From Chromobotia macracanthus (taxonomy: Eukaryota > Chordata > Actinopteri > Cypriniformes > Botiidae), in NCBI GenBank assembly GCA_036877525.1, contig JAZGTH010000065.1:3507001-3571000 (forward strand): a stretch of DNA of 64,000 bases, given 5' to 3'. Every line of letters starts with the position of its first letter. The first letter of the stretch is position 1. The position numbers were made by a program, and so were the translations under genes. Below the pieces are notes generated by a model, which searched no databases, was not told where the DNA came from, and was given only the letters and a program-made list of their open reading frames with translations. Positions 51,601-59,200 of this stretch are shown here, in pieces.

Positions 51601-52661
51601 TGTTTGTACCTCCCCCCACCTCTCCCTTTCTTCCATCTTCCTTATGCTACCTGATTGGCTCATAGCCGGAACATTCTCAGGGAGGTCAGGGGCGGAGCCG
51701 GCCGGCCCGAGGCATGACCCGCAGGGTTACCCACTGCTGCAGCTAGGCTGGGCGCACAGCCCAGAAGATGGCCATGCCAGGGTCACCACCTGATATGTAT
51801 TCCTGTGTTGCTGTCATTCGACACAGTGTTCCAATCGCTCACAGCAGCCTTAGATCAATTAAAGGTCCCTAAACACAATGTAGCTTTACAGGCTGTCAAT
51901 TCATGTGCAACATGCCAACAAATGTAGTGATATAAAGACCAACATACTTCACACAGTGTTTGAACTCGTCAATGTTGTGTAATCTGACCCCTGCTGTATG
52001 AATAGACTTAAGACCAGATGGCCAAAGATTCACACTCAGTAAACTACGATTACACCACCAACAGCAACAGCAAACGGCAGACATGGCTGTGTATTTATAA
52101 ATCACATTCAAAAGAGATTATGTCGCCCACTACCATCCTCCGAAGTCTTACCAATTTGTCATACGAGTGCGTCGTCATTTTCTAACCAATAGCGCTGTCT
52201 GTCTTTGTCACATGACATGTTGCTCTGTGTGAGCATGCTCTGTTTGACTCCAAATCCTACCCACAGGCAAATGCACCACAAGTTGGTCAACATCATCACC
52301 AGGCAGAATGACACACACTGTTCCCAATGAATGTATTTTCTTGTCTCAATGTACCTTTGTGTTGTTTTTGCGTGTTTCTTGTAAGTTTGAGTGTGTATTC
52401 TAGATATGTTTTGTGTGTGTATGTGTGTGAGTGGGGTTTTAGTTAACCACATATTGGGGACAATTCTGAGCAAAACCTCCTTTTGGGGACATTCTCATTT
52501 GTAAAAAATATAGTAAATAAACTTTTTTTCTAATAGTAAAATGCAGAAAGTTTTCTATTAGGGTTAGAGTTAGAGTGTGGGTTAGGGTTATATTGTTTAT
52601 AACTTGTTATGTATAAAAACAATAGGAGTCTATGAAATGTCATAGACCCATTTAGATAGAT

Positions 52662-52695
<34 letters not shown>

Positions 52696-54487
52696 ATGTG
52701 GTGCTTACTTGAGTGATCTGTTCTTTATTTCTGTAGCATTAAGCTGTGCATGTGTTGGGTCAGTCATGCGGCCCTGCTGCACACTCTCCTGATGCCTGCA
52801 TGGGATCAGATGAGAAAGTGAAGACTTGGTTTTGCAGGCAAAGAAACCGTTGACACAGTGTACACTTAATACATTATTAACATGCAGACTTTGGAAAAGT
52901 GCCTGAAATTGACAAGGGTCTGACCCTGACAAATCATGAGTAGATTAGGACCAGAATTTATGTTTGCCTTAATGTTAAAAATTGCCAGTTATTTTGACTT
53001 TAGTTGTAGAATTCCTACATCAATTAATCTGGAAACTGATCAATTCTACTGATATTTTAATTGTTTTTGCCTTGCAATCCACAGCTTCTCTGCTCTCCCC
53101 AATTCCCAGATTAACCGATCGCTGTCTGTGCATGCCATCCCACAGAAATTGCATGCAGTTTCAAACCCTTTAAATTTGACCCTTAGCAGCAACAGCCACC
53201 TATGAAAATGTGGCGTGGAGCGAAATGACAGAGCTAAAACAGCAGACAAATCTGTTGTCTCAGCAACTGCCATGTGCACATTTCTCTCTGCTAAACCAAG
53301 GTTATCAAAAGTCCCGAAGTCTGGGCACCATAACCAGCAAGGCCCGAACGCTGGCCGAGGTGGTATCGATGTCCACTGGCTCCTGCGGCCCACCTGTTCT
53401 CCTGCGGCGGTCCCATTCTCCAATCCCCTCCATTCTCTAAGAGATTGAGCAGTGCTGTAATTAGAGCTGTCTCACTGGGTCTTCCTCCTGCCCTGCTGCC
53501 TTCTGTTCTCCGCAGTGTTTGATTTTGGTCTGGTCTGTCTTGTTCTCTGGTCCTTGTCTCCTGGAGCTGTGTTTTTGTCTCTTCTCCTCCTCCGCTCGTT
53601 TTGCTTGGTGCTTGTCTTTACCTACCAGCTCTCAACCCATACAAAGCCATCAGATGTCCAAAAGATCTCAGGGAAAGTTTAAAGGATTCCCTATTTATAA
53701 CTGCAAGTGTTTATCTATCATAAAAGAACTGGGACGAGAAAGATATATCCTGTTTTTAGAACACCAGATTGTTCCAGGGATAAGAAGTTTTAGAACTGGA
53801 AACATCTGTAAATAAAAGACTTATGTCTTTTGAAGCAAAGTCACCCTTCATAGCTAAATAAAATCACGTTATTTATATAAATTCCAGTTGTGGAACATCA
53901 AGAATTAATTTTGATTTTACTGAATATTTCCTGTTTTTTTAACATGTCTCACTTGAGTAGATTCTCACACCTGGAGGACAAACAATAGGCCTTTGTATTC
54001 TCTGCCTGTTTTTTTCCTGTTTTATTTTTAAAGCCCTTTGCTCGGATGGAATTCTTCTCCTCTCTGTCTTCTTCACCTATTTTAATAAGACTCCAGGTAG
54101 GAGTTATCAGGGGCCACATTGTTCTCACTTTGAAACGGACATCCTGAACTCCTCCATGCCAAAGCCTCCTTTCCTTTTCTGCTGTCTACAGCAAACGTCT
54201 CTCCTTCCTCTACAATTCTTTCATCCTCTCTGTGCGTTTCTGTCCATCTCTCTTTCCCCAACCTCTTTTGCCTCAACCTTTTCACAACAGCAAGGTTTTC
54301 AAAAATAAACAATAGGAAGTTTTTTTCTTACCTCATTTCCTCCTCATTCTTTGAGTTAAATGAAAACAAGGCCCAATGGCAGGATGACCCTGAGCAATCC
54401 CACCCTCCCCTGTATTCCGCAGATCCCTGCAAAGAGGACACTGCCCTAGTTAAGTATATGCAGTCAGAGGTGCTCAAAGTGACCTGA
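29955..54487 (+). CDS. kcnc1: Kv3.1 voltage-gated potassium channel (Shaw type), canonical b form
   Basis: Kv3.1 makes fast delayed-rectifier channels that let neurons fire at high frequency. Canonical exons are 29955-30524, 43275-44202, 50429-50614 and 54423-54487, giving 582 aa (human Kv3.1b 585). The T1 domain includes the zinc motif His77-x5-Cys83-x20-Cys104-Cys105. S1 begins at residue 191. The S1-S2 loop has two N-glycosylation sequons (NRT 220-222, NST 228-230). S4 carries R308, R311, R314, R317, K320 and R323; R317 equals human R320, mutated in myoclonus epilepsy. The selectivity filter is TLGYGD (397-402) and the S6 hinge PVP (428-430). The cytoplasmic tail has GEAAKAALANEDCPHIDQ, diagnostic of KCNC1/2-type b tails, and the last exon DPCKEDTALVKYMQSEVLKV matches the human KCNC1 end. 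Oddities: three further candidate terminal exons and loss of the Ser503 PKC site. Fish paralogue a or b not resolved. Confidence 0.96.
30879..30932. repeat. (AT)n microsatellite
   Basis: About 27 uninterrupted AT units. Confidence 0.95.
33252..33360 (+). repeat. tRNA-derived SINE, 5'-truncated
   Basis: GAATCCCAGGGAACACACGT, ACTGATAAAAATTAATG, then GGTGCTTTGGATAAAAGCAT and an AAATGTAAAT tail. Confidence 0.7.
35015..35105 (+). repeat. cypriniform dispersed repeat fragment
   Basis: Contains ACATGAAAATTCTGGCATTA, TTCTTCAGCGAAACACAAAA and a CAGTTACCATTTATTTTC end, matching parts of a common cyprinid repeat whose left end is seen at 46811. Confidence 0.45.
36100..36238 (+). repeat. dispersed repeat, interior part
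   Basis: Shares CGACAGCTCAAATTATAAAT and CACTGACCTGTTATGTATTT-like sequence with 63482-63745 (same strand) and 60-372 (opposite strand). Confidence 0.6.
36244..36370. repeat. 20 bp minisatellite with 40 bp higher-order period
   Basis: Six units of about TTTAATTGAGAATCTAACTA. Odd units end in ACTA and even units in GCTG, so the true period is a 40 bp dimer present three times. It abuts the right end of the dispersed repeat. Confidence 0.85.
36571..36810 (+). repeat. local duplicate, copy A
   Basis: Shares GTGTGCTTTGTTAGGTGAAG, AACTAGCCTTTAATCTTTTG, a CCCAAACAGTCCTGCAGGGG-like block and TTGCATAA...TCATTCAG with copies B (36926) and C (40765), same order and strand. Confidence 0.7.
36926..37125 (+). 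repeat. local duplicate, copy B
   Basis: Has GTGTGTGCTTTGTTGAGGGA, GGCCAAACAGTTCAGCAGAG, AATTCATCAGCTTGAAT and TTGCATGAGCTGCTCATTCA. The middle (TAGCCTTTAATCTTT) is missing compared with A and C. Confidence 0.7.
38897..39160 (+). mobile_element. short TIR element, nearly full length
   Basis: Begins CCCAGATAACAGGAGACGTT and ends CCTAAAATTGTTAGCTGGA, 264 bp. Confidence 0.65.
40765..41030 (+). repeat. local duplicate, copy C
   Basis: Has GTGTGTGCTTTGCTGAGGCA, AACTAGCCTTTAATCTTTCA, GCCCAAACAGTCCAGCAGGG, ATTGCATGAACTGCTCATTC. Most complete of the three. Confidence 0.7.
41388..41464 (-). mobile_element. short TIR element, end fragment
   Basis: AAAATGTTAGTCAATGTTTT then GTTCCCTGTTAGCTGGG: the CCCAGCTAAC end in reverse; the rest is lost. 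Confidence 0.55.
41822..41975 (+). repeat. SINE-like fish repeat, partial
   Basis: Contains GTGCCTTGCTCAAGGGAAC, CAGCACTGGAATCGAACCAG and GTAGGCCACAACTGCTCC. Related to the 25283 element in its first part; the end is tRNA-like in reverse. Confidence 0.6.
43275..44202 (+). CDS. kcnc1: kcnc1 exon 2 (S1-S6 and pore)
   Basis: Acceptor follows a long CT-rich tract ending TTTTCTGCAG. Encodes residues 191-499 plus the first base of codon 500: all six membrane segments, the pore and the proximal tail to EMDRA. Donor G|GTAAGG, phase 1. Reading through the donor gives GKELI then TAA (44217-44219). Confidence 0.97.
44203..44219 (+). other. kcnc1: read-through tail for a Kv3.1a-like short isoform
   Basis: Failure to splice at the exon 2 donor adds GKELI and a stop, giving a 504-residue channel. 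Mammalian Kv3.1a also diverges at this exact point (RAG...). An ATTAAA at 44277-44282 could serve as a poly(A) signal. The isoform itself is an inference. Confidence 0.45.
44690..44822 (+). repeat. tRNA-derived SINE, nearly complete
   Basis: Head CAGCTCAACTGGTAGAGCAT, then GTTAGCAGCACAAAGGTTGT, GGGTTTGATTCTCAATGAAC (B box), CATACTGATAAATGTATAGC and TCGCTTTGGATAAAAGCC. Best copy in the window; anticodon region looks tRNA-derived but too diverged to be a functional tRNA. Confidence 0.75.
45571..45630. repeat. (CT)n and (ACTC)n microsatellite
   Basis: Twenty-odd CT units followed by several CACT units. Confidence 0.9.
46700..46786 (-). mobile_element. short TIR element, end fragment
   Basis: AGAACTTTGAGAGAACATTA then TTCTGAGAACGTTCTCTGTT and AGATGGG; the CCCAGCTAAC end in reverse with one change. 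Confidence 0.5.
46811..46905 (+). repeat. cypriniform dispersed repeat, left end
   Basis: AAAGGGACAGTTCACCTAAA, CATCATTTACTTACCCTCAT and CATTCCAAACCTG in order, the start of a very common cyprinid repeat as I know it. Confidence 0.6.
46913..47033 (-). repeat. tRNA-derived SINE (reverse), degraded
   Basis: Tail GCAGATGCTTTTAGTGACTT, ACAGTGCATTGAAGG, and a head ending ACTCTACCAATTGATCTACA (reverse of the tRNA A-box region). Confidence 0.55.
47040..47094 (-). mobile_element. short TIR element, internal fragment
   Basis: AACGTTCTACTAACATTACT then GCAAGAATGTTTTTGATAAC, the family's internal block, between two SINE copies. Confidence 0.5.
47159..47300 (-). repeat. tRNA-derived SINE (reverse), complete
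   Basis: TTGGCAGATGCTTTTATCCA, TTCCCTGGGAATCCAACCCA (B box reverse), GCAATGCTCTACCAGCTGAG (A box reverse). Confidence 0.72.
47615..47725 (+). repeat. tRNA-derived SINE
   Basis: GGTAGAGCATTGTGTTCGTA, GGTTGCGGGTTCAATTCCCA, GGGAACACATACTGATC, then ATAAATGTAAAC. Confidence 0.7.
48293..48622 (+). mobile_element. short TIR element, full length with TA flanks
   Basis: TA-CCCAGCTAACAGGGAACGTT at the left and TTGTTCGCTGGG-TA at the right, 330 bp. The flanking TA on both sides may be the target-site duplication. Non-coding. Confidence 0.72.
48915..49115 (+). mobile_element. short TIR element, right-truncated
   Basis: CACAGCTAACGGAACGTTCT then AATGTTGGCTAATGTTCTCT and CAATAACGTTAATTCAATGT; the right terminus is missing. 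Confidence 0.6.
49920..50232. repeat. GTCCCCA-type teleost repeat with (GT)n ends
   Basis: Bounded by GTGTGTGTG runs; contains TTAGGTCCCCATGAGGAAAC, TTTAAGGGTAGGGTTACTG and CTATGAAATGTCCCCATAAA. A related copy lies at 52430-52694. Confidence 0.55.
50429..50614 (+). CDS. kcnc1: kcnc1 exon 3 (Kv3.1b tail)
   Basis: Completes Asp500 (G|AT) and encodes residues 501-561: PKVNGEAAKAALANEDCPHI, a divergent middle, then PCFLLNVS and ...TRVRK. Donor G|GTATGT, phase 1. The position of mammalian Ser503 is Pro501 here. Confidence 0.93.
50727..50747. repeat. (CA)n microsatellite
   Basis: About 10 CA units. Confidence 0.85.
50919..51213 (-). mobile_element. short TIR element, full length
   Basis: CCCAGCTAACAATTTTAGGT at one end and ATTCCCTGTTAACTGGG at the other, 295 bp, reverse orientation relative to copy 1. 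Confidence 0.7.
51681..51793 (+). CDS. kcnc1: kcnc1 candidate alternative terminal exon 4a
   Basis: Acceptor ACATTCTCAG after a CT-rich tract. Joined to exon 3 (G|GG, Gly) it stays open for 36 more codons to TGA, ending SPEDGHARVTT, total 598 aa. The block is much richer in G+C than its neighbourhood, which favours coding or regulatory function. ATTAAA at 51858 could be a poly(A) signal. I recognise no domain. A chance open frame of this length is possible. Confidence 0.4.
52430..52694. repeat. GTCCCCA-type teleost repeat with (GT)n end
   Basis: Contains TTTTGGGGACATTCTCATTT, AGGGTTAGAGTTAGAGTGTG, GTCTATGAAATGTCATAGAC and a (TG)n run at 52664-52694. Related to 49920-50232. Confidence 0.55.
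53187..53440 (+). CDS. kcnc1: kcnc1 candidate alternative terminal exon 4b
   Basis: Tandem acceptor TTAGCAG: the exon may begin at 53187 or 53190, both phase-compatible with exon 3 and differing by one Ala. The frame stays open for about 83 codons to TAA (53438-53440) and reads like protein: TYENVAWSEMTELKQQTNLL, LPCAHFSLLNQGYQKSRSLG, TLAEVVSMS..., ending HSPIPSIL. The total would be 644 or 645 aa. The last three residues, SIL, fit a class I PDZ ligand. AATAAA at 53811-53816 lies about 370 nt downstream. The middle (about 20 residues around EMTELKQQ) is helix-prone. I do not recognise it from mammalian Kv3.1. Confidence 0.6.
54423..54487 (+). CDS. kcnc1: kcnc1 exon 4, canonical Kv3.1b terminus
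   Basis: Acceptor TATTCCGCAG; completes Asp562 (G|AT) and encodes DPCKEDTALVKYMQSEVLKV, Thr, stop. Human KCNC1 ends [21 protein letters not shown], so Asp, CKE, KYM, E, V and VT line up. Too short to stand out as an open frame. Confidence 0.9.
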
Positions 54488-56099
54488 GAAGGAGGCAGCA
54501 ACTCAGAAGGGGAACCAAAACCTTGGTTACCTTTCTCCAGCTTTTCTTGGCTCCACAGTGGCCAGAGGGATTTGAGGCTAAAGTCCAATGGAGGGACATA
54601 TGTAGAGAAAAAAGAGCACAACAGAAGATTTCGTTAGTCAACACAGTGGCAAATGTTTTCATTGAGAAAAAGTGACGGTGAAAGATTGTTTTAATGCTCT
54701 CTGGCTGCGTGAGAGAGCTCCTGGACTTTTTGAAGGAAAAACATAAGGACATACATCAGTTGAAGAGTGCAATGAGTGGATGGCTTAAAAACAAGCAGTT
54801 TTATTATCAAGCTGTCATTGAAAATACTAACGACAGAACATGCAGATACATTTAAAGTGACTCTAACATGTTCATTTTAGCATGAGCTGCATGTTGTTAC
54901 CTAAAAATGAAGAAAATACTCTATATCTGTTATGAATATCTGTACAAAACAAATATTTTCTTTCAAGAGTTCTTGACTTTTTGCAGAAATGACATGTAGC
55001 CATGGATCATGAGATGTTTAAAGTTCTTTATTTTAGCAACAGATTTCTTCATTCTGTCTTCAGAAATGTTTCTCTGTTTTGTTAACCACATATGACTCCG
55101 GTCACATTGACCTCACATTCTGAATGAGACACTGGTGGTTACTGACTTTAGATTGTAAATTCAGCTTCTCAACTTTGTTTCTGTCTGGCATGCTTGTGGT
55201 TCTGGATCTTCTAGAGAAAAAACTGAGCAAAATGAGTTATTTTCCTGTTTTATGTTATAATTATTGGTGAATAGTTCCTGTGGAAAATTATAGTGAGCAA
55301 CTGTTTAACATATCGAGTAAAAAACTTTTGACAGTGTTATTTTTTGAGAAAAAAGCTCAAGATGAAAAATTCAAGAAAAAATCATGTCAAGATGTTTTAC
55401 AATTCATTCATTTCCTTTAGGCACACAAAGAAAAGCAAAAAAGACAGATATTTACAATAAAAGAAAATTGTATGCAATTTAGAACTTCGGGGGAAAAGAA
55501 ATGCATGCACTATGTTATGCAACAATAACGGCATAGAAAAACAGGAAAACATGACTACCGTCATAGCATGAAATAAATTTTGTATGAAACCCATTATAAG
55601 GCTTTGTTTTTTTATTTGGTTTCATTGATTGGAATGGAATGTTGGATTTTCTTTCTCGCATTGGCTGTTCCAATACTCTCTTTGACCTGAACTTAACAGG
55701 CACAAAGAGGAGGAACGGAAAGTTATTGAAGGGAGTGAAAAGAAAAAATAATGTGTCTTCTGTACTGATGCGCATGGCGATGTTTTAAACCCTTAACATT
55801 TGAAGGAAACCGTGAAAATCCTGCATGCTGTGAACGAGCTGAAGTTTTGATCTCGGAAACAATGAACCGGTCTGAACGTATGTTCTGCTCAATGAGGTAT
55901 GATGCTACGGCCTGCATGGTAAACGTGCCTGCTAGCAGATTATATTACCCTCTGGTCTCTTTTCATCCCTTCCTCTACTCCACCTGATCCCTCCATCTTT
56001 CCTCTGCACTCGTCTGCACGTCATCCCTCACTCGTCTTTGTTCTCTGGGTGTCTGGGTAATAACTCGTCTGTTGTCTCTCTTCTTTTTCATGTTTGTAG

Positions 56100-56224
56100 A
56101 GGCTTCTCAACAGGTCCAGCACAAACAGCCTGCAGAATCAGTGTGTGTCATGAATCGTGGCGTTCCAACCACAGTGTGCATGGCTCAGAATACCCCACTC
56201 CCTGCTCCTGATTCCAATCTATAA
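56100..56224 (+). CDS. kcnc1: kcnc1 candidate alternative terminal exon 4c
   Basis: Strong acceptor (TCTCTCTTCTTTTTCATGTT then TGTAG). Joined to exon 3 (G|AG, Glu) it encodes EASQQVQHKQPAESVCVMNR and a further 21 residues ending PAPDSNL, then TAA; total 602 aa. The end SNL fits a class I PDZ ligand. It lies 1.6 kb beyond the canonical terminal exon, so use of this exon means skipping the canonical one. No match recognised. Confidence 0.5.
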
Positions 56225-59200
56225 GTGTTTCATGTACATAAAAGGGTGGATCCAGGGGTGTGCACAGTGGGGAATGGCCTAACACAGACCTGTTTCTACA
56301 CATTTAAATGTATTTGGGGGGTGGGCAGTTGCCCCTTTGACCTTTACCCCCTTTTTGTTGGCGGCTGATAATATTGTTGAATTTTTAATTTGCTCTATTG
56401 GTGTGTAAACTGTGTATCCGAGCGCATGCCTGTTTTAATATGTGTGTCATGTTTTGTTATGCGTCTGTACTGTACTGTAAACATGCTTTATGTGTTGCTT
56501 ATGCTTGCTATTGAATGTTTAAAGCAATCTGTAGAGGGTTTTACTGTAAGATCAAATGTACCCACTAACTTTTGTATTCATTTTGTGATTCACAGCAAAT
56601 ATTCACAAAGCTGCCTTTAAATTAGAATATTGTTCTTATTTGCTGCTGTCAGAAATCAGTTGCCTTTGTTTGATATTTCCTTGAGCTGTCAATGTTAGTG
56701 AACAAATTGTAACTTGATCTGGTAATAGTTGTGCAGTATATGTTTTTTAATGTTGATTCTAACTCTTTCTCTGAAACCAGCAAGGTCACCAATGTGTTCC
56801 AGTTAAAGATGTGATTTAAATGCAGTGAAATGTCAAACGTGTCCAGCAGAAAGCTGAATGTGTCTTTAGAATTAAGCACGAATGTGTAAGACGGGGCTTA
56901 ACCAACTAAGACCAACTAGATAAATGTCCAGTTAGTTTGTAGTGAAATAACTGCCTCTGAGAAATGATTTTAATAGAGCTTTTACAATCCACAGGTCACA
57001 AAAGGTCAAGAAAGTAGATTAGAAATCAACATATGATGATGATCAACATATCTCTATTTTATCTCTAATTAAGCTTTATTGTAAGTTTTGTGTTGAATGA
57101 GGATTCTAGTTGCCTCAGATAATTTTAATTTTTATGTTTAAGGATTTCACAATATTTAGGGTTGCACAAAATTCTTTAACAAGAATCAAGAATTCATAAA
57201 TAGAAAAGAGTTTCTAGCTTTTTTGTTATAATTATGTCACTTTACATTATTTAATTAATCCTGAGAGAAAAACTCACTGGTTATTCTGTTTATATTTAAC
57301 AAACAGGGATGAACCTAAACTTTTGACCAAGCATTTGAATATTTGTTAATATTATGATATTATAATGTATTATAATATGTGGCTAAACTTTGTTACTCCT
57401 AGGTACAGAAGATTTTCCTCCCATTCTTAGGTAACTGCAATCTACAATCCTTATACGTGTTATTAATGAATGCAAACTGCACGATGATGATGATGTTCAT
57501 GGTAAACAACACTTCAGTTTGACGCTCTAATTGAAAAGAGAGAATAAAAAGCATTTTTATTGAAATAAACTATATAAGCATGACTCCAGTTAGATAAAGA
57601 CGTAAATATAACTTAATTCTCTGTTCAGATGATGCTTTAAGAGCTTTTAATTGCTACTAATAAATCTGCATTTTCGTTGCTTAAAAATTGCAATTGTGAT
57701 TAGCTCTCAGTTTGGCTGCGTTTTAAATGAACTCTCTACAATAACCTGCATTGTTTTTAGGGGGACATTCAATGATTGAATAAGTTTAAAACAATAAATT
57801 CTTCTTCCTATATTTTTATCATTGTATGTTTTGTAATATATCTTCAAGCTTTGTATGGTGAGCTTCCGCATATTTGAATGTTTTCTGTAATTTATACTTT
57901 ATAAGTAGCAGTAATAATTTATACAGTAATACGTCATAAGTTCAGAACATGCCAGATAAACTGTTCCCAAGGTTGTTTTGCCTTGTTTTCGTGTGTTTTA
58001 TCATATTTACGTGATGGAGGGAAAATGAATGGATAGATAATTAGTGTGTGCATGGCCCTGTGTGAGTGCGTGTATGAGCACAAGGTTGTGTGTTTTTCTC
58101 TGTTTGAGTGCATGTACCCCCAGTTCTTTGCTCTGCTGCTGAGCTTTGATCTTTTCAGCCACTATGGCAACCTAGTTACCTAATAGGCACGGTAACCATA
58201 GCAACACAAGTGATCTGCTTTCCACGGCAGCCCATTTCTCCCATGCCTTCCTGCCGCCTGGTTACATTTGTACTTGCTATTTGGGTCCACAATTCATTAG
58301 ACACGTTCACATTTCGCATAATTACCACCGTTGCGATTCTCTGTCAGAAACGGTATCATTACAGTCTACAGCCTCTGCCTACACAGATCCAAAGCTGTAT
58401 GTGAGGTACATAAACAAAACTAGACCCAGTGGTAATAAGGAACAGTCGTAAGAACCGCACCTGTAATTACAAGACTCACACATATCTGTGTCTCTATACA
58501 TCTGTGAAATCACAGCCTGGATTACTTCCCCTTCTGTGGCTATGATAAAATACGTCTTCATACATTCATGCACAAGGTGCAGTACACCTTTGAAGTTCTG
58601 TATTATGGACCAGGTTGAGGTAAGGAAACAAGCATCAACACTTTTGTCTCCAGAGCCTGTTGAGAAATGCAATTAATTTAACCAGCAATAAAACTGAAGC
58701 ATCTCAGGTTCAAAACAGCCGTGCCTCGCATCCTCCAGTACAGACTGGCAGGAGGTCACCCTGCCCAGTAACAAGCCTTCAAAGAACACTGAGAAACACA
58801 GAGAGGCTTCTGGATAAAAGCTTATGGGTCATTCTTTAGAGATTTTATAAAAATGGTCCTATGAAATGCTCTGATTGTCACTTAACAGTCATAAAAGAAG
58901 TTGTAGCAGCATGACAGTGATAATGACAAGAAATAATTAATAATAAATAAACAAACATATAAATAAATAATAATAAATATAAATAAATAAATATACCAGC
59001 GCTGTTTCTTTTGAGGGAGTCCTCCTGAAGAGAGAAGAAAAATATTAAAATATGTAAAAGAAGAAAGTTAATATTGGAATCAAATATCTGGTATTATTTT
59101 GCTGATCAAACCCTGCATAACACAACTTTTCCTGAAGTGGTCCTTATGTGTTTTTAGAAGAGTAATATGTGAAAGCTTCAGGTTTTACTAAATTGCATAA

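Larger units (their letters stand above)
50615..54422 (+). other. kcnc1 intron 3 with candidate alternative exons
   Basis: 3.8 kb containing two candidate terminal exons (51681, 53187), a TIR element (50919-51213), a teleost repeat (52430-52694) and a (CA)n run (50727-50747). Confidence 0.7.

Noticed and set aside
52558..52590. TTAGGG-like words (interstitial telomere)
   Set aside because: Only short, imperfect GTTAGGG/GTTAGAG units, part of a known type of teleost repeat rather than a telomere remnant.
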